From the NCBI RefSeq assembly GCF_000269865.1, contig NZ_AKKV01000021.1:149432-213431 (forward strand): DNA of 64,000 nucleotides, in the 5' to 3' direction. A model generated the notes under the pieces. The model had not been told where the DNA came from. It saw only the letters and a program-made list of their open reading frames with translations, and did no database searches. The stretch is from Fictibacillus macauensis ZFHKF-1. Its GTDB lineage: Bacteria > Bacillota > Bacilli > Bacillales > Fictibacillaceae. Below are positions 8,015 through 16,524 of this stretch, in pieces. Within the stretch, counting starts at the first letter, position 1, and every line of letters begins with the position of its first letter. A program made the translations under genes and the position numbers.

Positions 8015-10351
8015 ATGGGTACAACTAAAAAAAGCGAATGGCTCCTGGAAGGACTAGATTGCGCACATTGTGCAACAAAAATTGAACAAGGCGTCGCCCA
8101 ATTAGATGGGGTAGCTCTATGCCACGTTAATTTTGCAACGAAAACTATGCAACTTGAAACGGCTGCGGGGAAAGAAGTAACTTCTGCTGCAAAAGCACTT
8201 ATTCATCAATTAGAACCTGACGTTACCGTTCGTGAGAAAAAGAGAAAAGAATCGCAACAAGTATTCATGTTGCAAGGGCTCTCTTGTGCACATTGTGCCA
8301 CAAACATTGAAAAGGAAACAAGCCAATTACCTCAAGTTACCGCTAGTTCAGTCGACTTCGTTGCTCGAAAACTTACGATTATAGGCGGTACCCCTTCAAC
8401 TGAACGAACAGAAGCCATTGTTTCGATTGTTCACCGTCTAAAGCCTGAAATAAAAGTCATTGAAGATGAAGGTTCTGCTGCGCAAGCTCAGGAAAAAAAT
8501 CACACGAAACCTCTCATTATGCGAATTTTAGCAAGCAGTTTACTGTTAGGCATCGCAACGCTACTCACACTCCCAGAATCGCTTACTGTCGCCTTATTTA
8601 TCGTTGCTTACCTCCTCATCGGTGGTGATGTCCTACTAAAAGCAGGTCGCAATATTATGCGTGGTCACGTATTTGATGAGAATTTTTTAATGGCTATTGC
8701 AACAATTGGCGCTTTTGCCATTGCGCAATATCCTGAAGGCGTAGCCGTTATGCTTTTCTACCAAATTGGAGAATTCTTTCAAGGAATTGCTGTGAATCGC
8801 TCACGGCGTTCCATTACAGCCTTAATGGATATACGACCTGATTATGCCAATCGAAAAATAAATGAAGTGATTGAAAAGGTACCTCCTGAAGATCTTTCAA
8901 TTGGGGAAACGATTCTTGTCCGCCCTGGAGAAAAAGTTCCGCTTGATGGCGTCATCATTGAAGGGCGAGCTAATGTCGATACATCGGCTCTTACTGGTGA
9001 ATCTGTGCCACAAAGTGTAACTGTTGGCGATGAAATATTAAGTGGTTCTATTAATAAAGATGGTGTAATTACAGTATCCGTAACAAAAGTTTACGGAGAA
9101 TCAACGGTTTCAAAAATTCTAGAGCTAGTTCAAAATGCGAGCAGTAAGAAAGCTCCAACTGAAAACCTTATTACGAAGTTTGCAAAATATTATACACCGT
9201 TTGTTGTTATGGCTGCTACCGCACTCGCTTTTATCCCGCCATTATTAATAGCGGACGCGACTTTTTCACAGTGGATCTATCGAGCTCTCGTATTTCTTGT
9301 CATCTCCTGTCCTTGTGCGCTTATGGTTTCCATTCCTCTTGGCTTTTTCGGCGGAATTGGTGGAGCATCCAAAAAAGGAATACTTGTAAAAGGAAGCAAT
9401 TATTTAGAAGCACTAAACGATGTGAAATATGTTGTTTTTGACAAAACAGGGACGTTAACAAAAGGTGTTTTCAAGGTTACAAGGATCGTACCTGAAGCTT
9501 CCTACACGAAGGAACAGTTGCTTCTGTATGCTGCTCTAGCTGAAGCACATTCTGCTCATCCGATTGCTTTATCCATTCGTAAAGCATACGGACACTCAAT
9601 CGATCAAACGCGTATAAAAAAGTATCAAGAAATTGCCGGACAAGGAATTTCTGTACACATTGATGATTGTCATGTTTTAGCAGGAAACGAAAAGCTAATG
9701 AGAAGTCATCAACTGTCTGTTCCTCCTGTTCATGAAATGGGCACGCTTGTTTATATCGCCATTAACCATACGTTTGCAGGCTATCTTCTTATTTCGGATG
9801 AAATAAAAGAAGATGCAAAAGAAGCCATTCTTGCTTTAAAAAAACTTGGCATTAAAAAAGTGATGATGCTAACTGGTGATGCAAAACATGTAGCGCTTGC
9901 AGTGGGCAAACGTCTCGGATTAGACGAAGTGCATGCTGAACTACTTCCTCATCAAAAAGTAGAGCAACTCGATCAACTGTTTGCTCAAAAAAGTTCAAAA
10001 GAAAAGCTAATTTTTGTAGGAGACGGCATTAATGATACGCCCGTCCTAGCGCGTGCTGATATTGGGATTGCAATGGGCGGACTCGGTTCAGATGCAGCCA
10101 TTGAAGCAGCTGACGTTGTCATTATGACAGATGAGCCATCCAAGATTGCTACTGGGCTTGCTCTAGCAAAGCGCACGCGACGAATTGTTTATCAAAATAT
10201 TACACTAGCACTTCTCGTTAAAACGATTTTCCTAGCGTTTGGTGCCTTCGGATATGCGACCATGTGGGAAGCCGTTTTCTCCGATGTAGGTGTTACGCTC
10301 CTAGCTGTTCTTAATGCCATGCGCGTCTTGCGTGTCGATCAAGTAGAATAA
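8015..10351 (+). CDS. cadA: P1B-type heavy-metal ATPase (CadA-like, Zn/Cd/Pb)
   Basis: A 778-residue ATPase that pumps metal out of the cytoplasm. Two N-terminal HMA domains carry DCAHCATKI (about residues 14-22) and SCAHCATNI (about 89-97); the CAHC form replaces the usual CxxC and adds a histidine. The membrane part has the CPC motif (SCPCALMVS) of the Zn/Cd/Pb class. TGES is the actuator loop, DKTGTLTKG holds the phosphorylated Asp, HSAHP is the P1B SEHP-like histidine, and VGDGINDTP is the hinge. CadA or ZntA is the closest type. It has its own promoter and a likely ArsR/SmtB operator. Confidence 0.93.
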   Translation: MGTTKKSEWLLEGLDCAHCATKIEQGVAQLDGVALCHVNFATKTMQLETAAGKEVTSAAKALIHQLEPDVTVREKKRKESQQVFMLQGLSCAHCATNIEKETSQLPQVTASSVDFVARKLTIIGGTPSTERTEAIVSIVHRLKPEIKVIEDEGSAAQAQEKNHTKPLIMRILASSLLLGIATLLTLPESLTVALFIVAYLLIGGDVLLKAGRNIMRGHVFDENFLMAIATIGAFAIAQYPEGVAVMLFYQIGEFFQGIAVNRSRRSITALMDIRPDYANRKINEVIEKVPPEDLSIGETILVRPGEKVPLDGVIIEGRANVDTSALTGESVPQSVTVGDEILSGSINKDGVITVSVTKVYGESTVSKILELVQNASSKKAPTENLITKFAKYYTPFVVMAATALAFIPPLLIADATFSQWIYRALVFLVISCPCALMVSIPLGFFGGIGGASKKGILVKGSNYLEALNDVKYVVFDKTGTLTKGVFKVTRIVPEASYTKEQLLLYAALAEAHSAHPIALSIRKAYGHSIDQTRIKKYQEIAGQGISVHIDDCHVLAGNEKLMRSHQLSVPPVHEMGTLVYIAINHTFAGYLLISDEIKEDAKEAILALKKLGIKKVMMLTGDAKHVALAVGKRLGLDEVHAELLPHQKVEQLDQLFAQKSSKEKLIFVGDGINDTPVLARADIGIAMGGLGSDAAIEAADVVIMTDEPSKIATGLALAKRTRRIVYQNITLALLVKTIFLAFGAFGYATMWEAVFSDVGVTLLAVLNAMRVLRVDQVE

Positions 10352-10356
10352 CCATT

Positions 10357-10388
10357 AAAAAAAGCCATTGCGTTGTGATGGCTTTTTT
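10357..10388. terminator. Terminator between the P1B-ATPase and VOC genes
   Basis: AAAAAGCCAT pairs with ATGGCTTTTT. A- and T-runs on both sides suit convergent use. Confidence 0.85.
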
Positions 10389-10399
10389 CACGCTTTCCA

Positions 10400-10753
10400 T
10401 TATTCAGTAGCCGTTACTTCAAACAATAAACCATCCAATGCTTGAAAGTAAAATGAATACTGCCCCCGCACAATTTTGGGTACACCTGTGGAGTAGCCAT
10501 CGGCAACAAGCCTTTGATGTATCTCATCTACTTCTTGTGCTGTTGTCACATAAAATCCGAGATGAAAGCTGAAAGGATATGTTGGATGCTCCCCTCCTAA
10601 ACTACTTAAAACGAGTGTAAAACCACTCTCATCTTGCAATACTTTTATCACATCGTTACAATCATTTCTAGCTTTAAATTTAAAGTAATGAATAAAGAAA
10701 CGTTCTGCCTCTTCCAAATTATCAACGCATAAATTTAAATGATTAAGCAACAT
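10400..10753 (-). CDS. VOC-family (glyoxalase/bleomycin resistance fold) protein
   Basis: A 117-residue single-domain VOC protein. It opens with LNHLNLCVDNLEEAERFF, the usual first beta-alpha unit, and ends with FYFQALDGLLFEVTATE, which carries the late metal-ligand Glu position of the fold. It probably works as a dimer; the substrate is unknown. The open frame extends further upstream, but ATG 10753 follows AGGTGGGAG at five bases and begins where family similarity begins. Confidence 0.8.
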   Translation of the reverse strand: MLLNHLNLCVDNLEEAERFFIHYFKFKARNDCNDVIKVLQDESGFTLVLSSLGGEHPTYPFSFHLGFYVTTAQEVDEIHQRLVADGYSTGVPKIVRGQYSFYFQALDGLLFEVTATE

Positions 10754-10838
10754 GTACTCCCACCTTTCGTTCACTTGCCATCGTATCAAGTACATGTTTA
10801 TGCTCAATCTTTTATAAAATGTATTGTTTTCTTTTACT

Positions 10839-11972
10839 TTATAAAGGCTCTGTACAAATGGTAAGCAAATCAATTCCAAATGGTGTATTTCCAACTGGTA
10901 TATTCCCAATAAATGTATTACTTACTAAATCGACGACAGAAACCGTACCACCATTGCTATTCGTTACATAACCTAACTTACCATCAGGTGTAATAGCCAT
11001 TTCTACTGGAACATCAAAACCGCCTGTAATCGTTCCTATAATCGTATCTGTAGCTGTACTGATAATTGTCACACTGTTATCACTCTCATTCACAACATAG
11101 GCTAAACTTCCATCTGGACTGATGGTAACACCAAATGGGGCACTTGTAATTCCAATGCTAATCGTAGAAGTTACTGTATTGGTCGCCACATCAATGACGG
11201 AAACCGTTCCATCTCCATTATTTGCAACATAAGCTTTCGCCCCGTTTGGTGTAATAGCTACTTGTTGTGGAATGTTTCCAACCGTAATTGTCGTAGTTTC
11301 TGTATTGGTTGCGGGATCAATGACGGAAACCGTTCCATCTGCTTGATTAGTAACAAGTATTTTATCACCACTAGGCGTAATCGCAAGCGCTGTTGGTTGA
11401 CTATTTACACCGCTGCCGACTGGAATCGTAGCAACATTTTGAAATGTTGTCGTATCTATAACAGTTACCGTACCACTATTCCCATTTGAAATGTACGCAA
11501 GTAAGCCATCTGGTGAAAAAACAACAGCCGTCGGACTATCCACAACAAACGTTTCTTCGACCATTAACGTTCTCGTATTAATGATGGAAACGGTATTACT
11601 CGTAAAGTTTGAAATATAAACATATTGACCACGAGGTTGCACCTTTACATTAAAAGGCCCTTCTTGGACTGTAATAACAGCAATTACTTCATTGGTCGTT
11701 CCGTTAATGACAGAAACGGTATTATCTCCAAAGTTACCAACATAAATATAGTTTGTGCATATGGGGGAAGGAAAATTTCCTACAAATACAGACACGACGT
11801 CACAACAGTTAAATGTAGCGATCGTGCCATTTTCACGAACACCTTGGATACACCCCGTCATCGGTGATAAAGACGTAAGCGTCACTCGTAGTAACGAAGA
11901 AGTCGTTGACAATAGAACGATGAATTTAGAACCCAGCGGAAGACGAAATAAAAAATCACAAATACAGGACAT
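10839..11972 (-). CDS. Seven-bladed YVTN propeller with a CotY/CotZ-like N-terminus (putative spore-surface protein)
   Basis: A 377-residue protein. From about residue 74 it consists of seven repeats of ~42 residues of the YVTN type (YVANNGDGTVSVIDVATNTV and variants), enough for one closed propeller. The first ~70 residues have no signal peptide but contain MSCICDF, LRVTLTSLSP and FNCCDVVSVFVG. This resembles the two small proteins at 32086-32355 and 32376-32633 (CxCD near the start, a middle strand, then a NCC or DC motif) and more distantly the CotY/CotZ crust and exosporium proteins. I infer a spore-surface protein whose N-terminus anchors it. ATG 11972 lies ten bases after GAGGTGA. Confidence 0.72.
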   Translation of the reverse strand: MSCICDFLFRLPLGSKFIVLLSTTSSLLRVTLTSLSPMTGCIQGVRENGTIATFNCCDVVSVFVGNFPSPICTNYIYVGNFGDNTVSVINGTTNEVIAVITVQEGPFNVKVQPRGQYVYISNFTSNTVSIINTRTLMVEETFVVDSPTAVVFSPDGLLAYISNGNSGTVTVIDTTTFQNVATIPVGSGVNSQPTALAITPSGDKILVTNQADGTVSVIDPATNTETTTITVGNIPQQVAITPNGAKAYVANNGDGTVSVIDVATNTVTSTISIGITSAPFGVTISPDGSLAYVVNESDNSVTIISTATDTIIGTITGGFDVPVEMAITPDGKLGYVTNSNGGTVSVVDLVSNTFIGNIPVGNTPFGIDLLTICTEPL

Positions 11973-11998
11973 ACGCTTGCATTCACCTCATTTCATTA

Positions 11999-12026
11999 AA
12001 GTGTATGCAAGGCAAATTAACATCGT
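11999..12026 (-). promoter_or_regulatory. Possible sigma-K promoter of the propeller gene
   Basis: On the minus strand AC (12026-12025), a 17-bp gap and CATACACTT (12007-11999) approach the sigma-K pattern AC-N16/17-CATANNNTA; the last base is T instead of A. Suggestive only. Confidence 0.35.
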
Positions 12027-12044
12027 TCGGGCTGTCCAAGACTG

Positions 12045-12746
12045 TCATTTAGATAAAGACTGTAATGCTTGAAGCACTCTTGGAAATAACACATAATTTT
12101 CTAAATAGAAATGTTCCATAAGATCTGTTTCTAATTCATCGAGCTTTATATAACTCTGTTGAGTAACGATGCCTTGTTCATTTGTTATCAAAAAATCATT
12201 CGTTAGTTCACGAAGATCTTGCATAAGACTACTAATATGATGATGTTCGTGATGCAAATCCGTAATATATTCAGAAAGATCAATAAGCGCATGAAGTGTT
12301 GGTGACTTTTCATAAGCTACTATTTTCGGAAAAATCACTTCTTCTTCTATGACAATATGTTGCTCCAGCTCTGTTTTTACTATAGAAAATAAAAAGGCAA
12401 TTGCTTCTTGATTGACGTGACAAGACTCCTCGTTTTCCTGTAACATGCGATGCAGCTGAGGTAAAACCATATATAAATAGGAATGATGGGCATCTATAAT
12501 ATATGAAACAAGAGCATGAAGTGATTGGTTCTCCCAATCTATTGCGCCTTGTTCTTTATGGATTAGTTTATTTAACTCACTGAGCGTTGACTCAGCATCA
12601 AGCTGAAAACTGCTCATAACATGAGCCAACGTATCATGACCACATAATGAATAATTAATGCCATGCTTTTTGAGATAATAACCCATTCTTGGATAGTGCC
12701 GTAGCATTTGACTAATCGTCTGTGTAACGTCGACTGTCTGCTCCAT
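12045..12746 (-). CDS. ric: Iron-sulfur cluster repair di-iron protein (RIC/ScdA/YtfE)
   Basis: A 233-residue RIC protein that restores Fe-S clusters damaged by nitric oxide or oxidants. The N-terminal ScdA_N domain has YYLKKHGINYSLCGHDTL with its conserved Cys. The hemerythrin-like bundle then supplies the di-iron ligands: DAHHSYL, LEQHIVIEEEVIFP, DLHHEHHHI and LMEHFYLENYVLFP. It is transcribed away from fnr. A FNR box centred 41.5 bp before its predicted start indicates activation when oxygen is low, which suits a nitrosative-stress repair protein. Confidence 0.92.
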   Translation of the reverse strand: MEQTVDVTQTISQMLRHYPRMGYYLKKHGINYSLCGHDTLAHVMSSFQLDAESTLSELNKLIHKEQGAIDWENQSLHALVSYIIDAHHSYLYMVLPQLHRMLQENEESCHVNQEAIAFLFSIVKTELEQHIVIEEEVIFPKIVAYEKSPTLHALIDLSEYITDLHHEHHHISSLMQDLRELTNDFLITNEQGIVTQQSYIKLDELETDLMEHFYLENYVLFPRVLQALQSLSK

Positions 12747-12776
12747 TGCTTATGCCCCCCTCTATTCTTTTCTCTT

Positions 12777-12819
12777 ACTATACGAAATATTTGTTGTGAG
12801 TACCGTGACACATATCACA
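12777..12819 (-). promoter_or_regulatory. FNR box and -10 of the ric promoter
   Basis: TGTGATATGTGTCACG (12819-12804 on the minus strand) fits TGTGA-N6-TCACA at nine of ten positions. A TATAGT -10 lies at 12782-12777. With a start near 12770 the box centre is at -41.5, the class II activator position used by Bacillus Fnr. Confidence 0.75.
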
Positions 12820-12826
12820 TAAAAAA

Positions 12827-12844
12827 ATCGGGGAATTCCCCGAT
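12827..12844. promoter_or_regulatory. Perfect 18-bp palindrome upstream of fnr
   Basis: ATCGGGGAATTCCCCGAT is a perfect dyad. It is centred about 43 bp before a start predicted from the TATACT -10 at 12867-12872, where no good -35 exists. This looks like an activator or repressor site of unknown owner. Confidence 0.5.
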
Positions 12845-12904
12845 ACCCGAAAACTTGTCTCATTTTTATACTGTTAATAAGAAGTAATGAAGGAGGCAAC
12901 CAAC

Positions 12905-13630
12905 ATGAAGACTTGTGACATTCCTCGTGACTATAATGCCGTACAAAATACAGAAGTTTTTTCGGAAGAAACTATCAATATCTTAAATGAATTAAGTATA
13001 GAGTGTCGGATTTCCAAAGGAACCATGCTATTTATCGACCATGAGCCTGCAACCAAACTATATTTCGTAAAAGAAGGGATTGTAAAAGGAACAAAAGTAA
13101 CAGAGGAAGGTAAAGAACTCGTACTATCCATGTTTCAAAATGGCGATTTGATAGGTGAGTTAAATGCATTAGGCGATGAAAAATATAACTTTAGTGCCAT
13201 TGCCTCTACCGATTGTGTTGTAGGTGTTATTCATCAAACCGACTTAGAAGAACAAATGCGTTTGCACGGTGAAATGGCGCTCGAATTTGTACGATGGACC
13301 GGCCTTATGCACCAAATCACACGTTCTAAGTTACGCGATCTTATGCTTTATGGGAAGAATGGCGCATTATGCTCCACCTTAATTCGTCTTTCCAATTCCT
13401 ACGGTAAAATGAGCAAAGATGGCATTACACTAACGCTACAGCTTACGAATGCAGAGCTAGCTGAACTTGTAGGTACTTCAAGAGAAACGGTCAATCGTAT
13501 GCTTGCGGTTTTGAAAAAAGATCAGATTATTCATCACGATCTCCAAGGAAATTTCGTGATCACAGATCTTCATTATTTAAAAAACATCTGTAACTGTGAA
13601 GAATGCCCGTTGCATGTTTGCCGAATTTAA
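12905..13630 (+). CDS. fnr: Anaerobic regulator Fnr (Crp/Fnr family, C-terminal Fe-S cluster)
   Basis: A 241-residue Crp/Fnr regulator. It has an N-terminal cyclic-nucleotide-type beta barrel (about residues 20-130), a long dimer helix and a C-terminal winged HTH with ELVGTSRETVNRMLAVL. The last residues read NCEECPLHVC, a C-x2-C-x4-C array at the extreme C-terminus as in B. subtilis and B. cereus Fnr, where it holds a [4Fe-4S] cluster; E. coli FNR has its Cys at the N-terminus. ATG 12905 follows AAGGAGG by seven bases; the upstream ATG 12887 overlaps that site. It probably controls ric through the shared intergenic FNR box. Confidence 0.92.
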   Translation: MKTCDIPRDYNAVQNTEVFSEETINILNELSIECRISKGTMLFIDHEPATKLYFVKEGIVKGTKVTEEGKELVLSMFQNGDLIGELNALGDEKYNFSAIASTDCVVGVIHQTDLEEQMRLHGEMALEFVRWTGLMHQITRSKLRDLMLYGKNGALCSTLIRLSNSYGKMSKDGITLTLQLTNAELAELVGTSRETVNRMLAVLKKDQIIHHDLQGNFVITDLHYLKNICNCEECPLHVCRI

Positions 13631-13635
13631 CGAAA

Positions 13636-13672
13636 AAACGAAGCATGTGCGCAACTGACACATGCTTCGTTT
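13636..13672. terminator. Bidirectional terminator after fnr
   Basis: ACGAAGCATGTG (13638-13649) pairs with CACATGCTTCGT (13659-13670), with A- and T-runs on the flanks. It also lies at the end of the convergent lipoprotein gene. Confidence 0.88.
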
Positions 13673-13676
13673 ACGG

Positions 13677-14171
13677 TTAATTGAATTTTTTAAGAAACGT
13701 CTTAAATGGTGCGACTTCTTCACCATCTTTTGTATATTGAGGGATAAAGGTAACGATTTTCCCTTCTTGAAACAAGCCGATAATTTTCTTGTCTTTCCCA
13801 TTGCTATGTACGTTGAGCAGCGTCATCGCATACTCATCTTCGCCTTTTTCATTATTTACGGATTTTTCAACCGTTACTTTCGTAATTTTTGGCGCTTTTT
13901 GTTCAATGAGCTGTTTAAAAAGCGCTTTCGCTTGATCTGTAACATAGTCTTCAACAAATTGTTCTTTCTTCTTTTGATCCGAACTGTTTAGCAACCCAAA
14001 AAATTCTTTTGAAAGCTGCTCTTTCGTTTTTTTCTGAACCTCTTTAGGAGAAGCTTCTTTCGTTTCACGATGAGCTGCGTTTGTTTTTGATTCCTCTTTT
14101 GCATTGCCACAACCACTCATTATACTTGCTGTCAGGGCTGCGATCATGCTTGCTGCGATCCATTTTTTCAC
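13677..14171 (-). CDS. Putative lipoprotein (DUF3887-like)
   Basis: A lipoprotein of about 164 residues. The N-terminus is a lipoprotein signal ending in SIMSGCGN, with Cys as the expected acylation site. A Lys/Glu-rich linker follows, then a small alpha/beta domain (LLNSSDQKKKEQFVEDYV ... VTVEKSVNN ... IGLFQEGKIVTFIPQY) reminiscent of DUF3887. No catalytic motif is visible. GTG 14171 is preferred because AAGGTGG is ten bases upstream; GTG 14180 would be too close to it. Confidence 0.72.
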   Translation of the reverse strand: MKKWIAASMIAALTASIMSGCGNAKEESKTNAAHRETKEASPKEVQKKTKEQLSKEFFGLLNSSDQKKKEQFVEDYVTDQAKALFKQLIEQKAPKITKVTVEKSVNNEKGEDEYAMTLLNVHSNGKDKKIIGLFQEGKIVTFIPQYTKDGEEVAPFKTFLKKFN

Positions 14172-14291
14172 GAAAAACACGCCACCTTATTCATTATTTT
14201 CCTTATCGTACCACAATTTCCTTCTTCTTTAACATCCATTTAAGATAATTTTAAGATTTATTATTGTAATTATTTAAATATTTTTTTTCGT

Positions 14292-14322
14292 TAAAAAAAC
14301 GCAGCTTATTAAAAAGCTGCGT
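14292..14322 (-). terminator. Intrinsic terminator after the MHS transporter gene
   Basis: ACGCAGCTT (14299-14307) and AAGCTGCGT (14314-14322) form a stem. On the minus strand it ends in a T7 run. Confidence 0.88.
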
Positions 14323-14330
14323 CCTTCTTT

Positions 14331-15743
14331 TTAAGGCTTTTCTATTTCTTCTTTCCACCATAGAGCTTGTTTTGGTTGAAGTGTATGAAGCTCTTCTTTC
14401 TTTTCAATTGCTGGTTTAGAGCCTCGTAAAGAACGACCTGCTGTTTCTTTTACAAAGAATAGCATGACAACTAAACCAATGCCACAAACTACCATTAAAT
14501 AATAAGCTGGTGCCATTGAATTGCCTGTCTTTTTAACAAGCCAAGCTAAAATAAGTGGGGCTGTACCACCAAATAAGGATGTTGATAAATTAAACGTAAG
14601 TGCCAATGAGCCGTACCGAACCTTTGTAAAGAAAAGAGAGGGTAACAGCGACGGTAAGACGCCTTCAAAGGCTGCACACATAATTCCTAATAACAAGACC
14701 CCGCTAAAAGTCGGCACAATAGAAGCTGTTCCAAACATCATAAAGGAAGGAATGCTTAAAGCAATTACACCTATTAAGGCCGCAACAATTACTTTATTCC
14801 GTCCAATTTTATCACCGAGATAGCCTGATAGTATAACGAAAGGAATCATTACAATCATGACAAATAAAATAATGACTAACCCTTTTGATTCACCAAATCC
14901 CACTTGTTCTGTTAAATAAGAGGGCAAGTACGTAAATTCAAAATATGTCATCGTGTTAAAAAACAATACGATCCCCATAGAAATCAATAATTCTTTCCAA
15001 TACGTTTTAATAATATACACAAAAGATACTTTATTCTCTTCTTGCTCAGATTCTTGCATTTTCTTAAAGGCTGGTGTTTCTTCCAGCTTTGAACGGAAGT
15101 ATAAGCCAACGAGTCCTAATGGAGCTGCGACGAAAAAAGGAATTCTCCATCCCCAAGCTAACATAGTATCTGATCCAAGGGTAAGCGTTAAGATCGTTAC
15201 TAATCCTGAACCACAAATGTAGCCAATTAACGTCCCGACTTCTAAACCACTTGCTAAAAAACCACGTTTCTTATCAGGTGAGGATTCCGCAATAAATGTC
15301 ATCGCACCGGCGTACTCTCCTCCTGTAGAAAAACCTTGAAGCAGTCGAGCGGTAAGTAATAATATAGGAGCAGCAATACCAATCGATGCGTAGCCTGGAA
15401 TTAGACCGATACTTAAAGTAGAAGCTGCCATCATAATAAGCGTTATCGCCAATACTTTTTTTCGACCGAGTCGATCACCTACTAATCCAAAGACAATCCC
15501 ACCAATTGGGCGCGCTAGAAAGGCGACAGCGAAGGTAGCAAAAGAATAGATCAACTGAAATCCACCGCTAATTTCAGGGAAAAATACCTTCCCAATAATA
15601 ACGGCTAAATAAGAATAAATGCCAAAATCAAACCATTCCATTGCATTTCCTAAAGCTGTACCAAATACAGATTGCTTTGCGACTTTTGCATCTACAACAG
15701 TCACATCTTTTTCTGAGAGTCGTTTTTTACTTTTTCGTTCCAC
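14331..15743 (-). CDS. MFS metabolite:H+ symporter (ProP-like)
   Basis: A 470-residue, 12-helix major facilitator of the metabolite:H+ symporter family. ALGNAMEWFDFGIYSYL is the family N-terminal signature. LVGDRLGRKKVLAITL is the A-motif between helices 2 and 3, and QGFSTGGEYAGAMTFIAE is diagnostic of ProP/KgtP-type carriers. Substrates in the family are proline, betaine, ectoine or dicarboxylates; the sequence does not say which. GTG 15743 follows GGAGGAGG. The gene stands alone with its own terminator. Confidence 0.85.
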   Translation of the reverse strand: MERKSKKRLSEKDVTVVDAKVAKQSVFGTALGNAMEWFDFGIYSYLAVIIGKVFFPEISGGFQLIYSFATFAVAFLARPIGGIVFGLVGDRLGRKKVLAITLIMMAASTLSIGLIPGYASIGIAAPILLLTARLLQGFSTGGEYAGAMTFIAESSPDKKRGFLASGLEVGTLIGYICGSGLVTILTLTLGSDTMLAWGWRIPFFVAAPLGLVGLYFRSKLEETPAFKKMQESEQEENKVSFVYIIKTYWKELLISMGIVLFFNTMTYFEFTYLPSYLTEQVGFGESKGLVIILFVMIVMIPFVILSGYLGDKIGRNKVIVAALIGVIALSIPSFMMFGTASIVPTFSGVLLLGIMCAAFEGVLPSLLPSLFFTKVRYGSLALTFNLSTSLFGGTAPLILAWLVKKTGNSMAPAYYLMVVCGIGLVVMLFFVKETAGRSLRGSKPAIEKKEELHTLQPKQALWWKEEIEKP

Positions 15744-15937
15744 GCACCCTACCTCCTCCTGTCGTATTACTAGCTAGTTCCCTATCCTTTCATACTTCTA
15801 ACCTGTCTATTCTTGGTATGTGTTAAAAATAATGGCGAATCGCTTCCTTTACGAAGGGATCCCAGTTTCGTCTCAATGTCTCGTTAGATAGAAAGATTCC
15901 TAGTAAACCAAGCACTAGAATGCCATTTACCTAACGC

Positions 15938-15974
15938 AAAAAAAATAGCAGACCGACGAATCGGAGCTGCTATT
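15938..15974 (-). terminator. Terminator of the cobalamin operon
   Basis: On the minus strand ATAGCAG...CCGA-ttcg-TCGG...CTGCTAT is followed by T8. It lies three bases after the btuR stop codon. Confidence 0.92.
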
Positions 15975-15976
15975 GC

Positions 15977-16507
15977 TTAAAATTCTATTCCTTTGATGGC
16001 GGGTATACCTTCATCATAGTAATGTTTAACAGGCTGCATTTCTGTAACAAGATCGGCAAGTTCAATTATTTCTTGCTTTGCGTTTCGTCCCGTTAAAATA
16101 ACATGCATGTTGACGGGGCGATTACGCAGTGCTTCTATTACTTCCTGAAGCGGCAATACATCATCAATTGGAAATTTTTCTATACTTAATGCATTATTAA
16201 TTTCATCCAGTATTACCACATCATACTCCGAATTGTTAAGCTTTTCTTTTGCTAGTGACCATGCGTTTTGCAACGCCACACGATGTTCTTCCGGTGTTTT
16301 TGTCCACGTAAATCCAACGCCGCATTGTTGCATTTCGATACCAATCTTATCAAATAAAAGCTTTTCACCATACGTTCGAGATGGCGATTTAATAAACTGT
16401 AACATACACACTTTTTTACCTCGCCCTACTGCTCGAATGGCTAAACCGAGAGACGCTGTCGTTTTTCCTTTACCGTCTCCTGTATAAACAAGTGTCATCC
16501 CTCGCAT
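15977..16507 (-). CDS. btuR: Corrinoid adenosyltransferase (CobA/CobO/BtuR type)
   Basis: A 176-residue ATP:cob(I)alamin adenosyltransferase that attaches the 5'-deoxyadenosyl ligand to cobalt. The P-loop reads YTGDGKGKTTASLG, and VVILDEINNAL is the Walker B region. The C-terminal EMQPVKHYYDEGIPAIKGIEF is typical of BtuR. It is the last gene of the operon, 17 bp after cobA and just before the terminator, as btuR ends the B. megaterium cob operon. Confidence 0.95.
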   Translation of the reverse strand: MRGMTLVYTGDGKGKTTASLGLAIRAVGRGKKVCMLQFIKSPSRTYGEKLLFDKIGIEMQQCGVGFTWTKTPEEHRVALQNAWSLAKEKLNNSEYDVVILDEINNALSIEKFPIDDVLPLQEVIEALRNRPVNMHVILTGRNAKQEIIELADLVTEMQPVKHYYDEGIPAIKGIEF

Positions 16508-16524
16508 CGCACGCTTCCTCTCTC

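Noticed and set aside
11262..12072. Plus-strand frames across the propeller gene
   Set aside because: Repeat-derived shadows of the YVTN blades without start signals.
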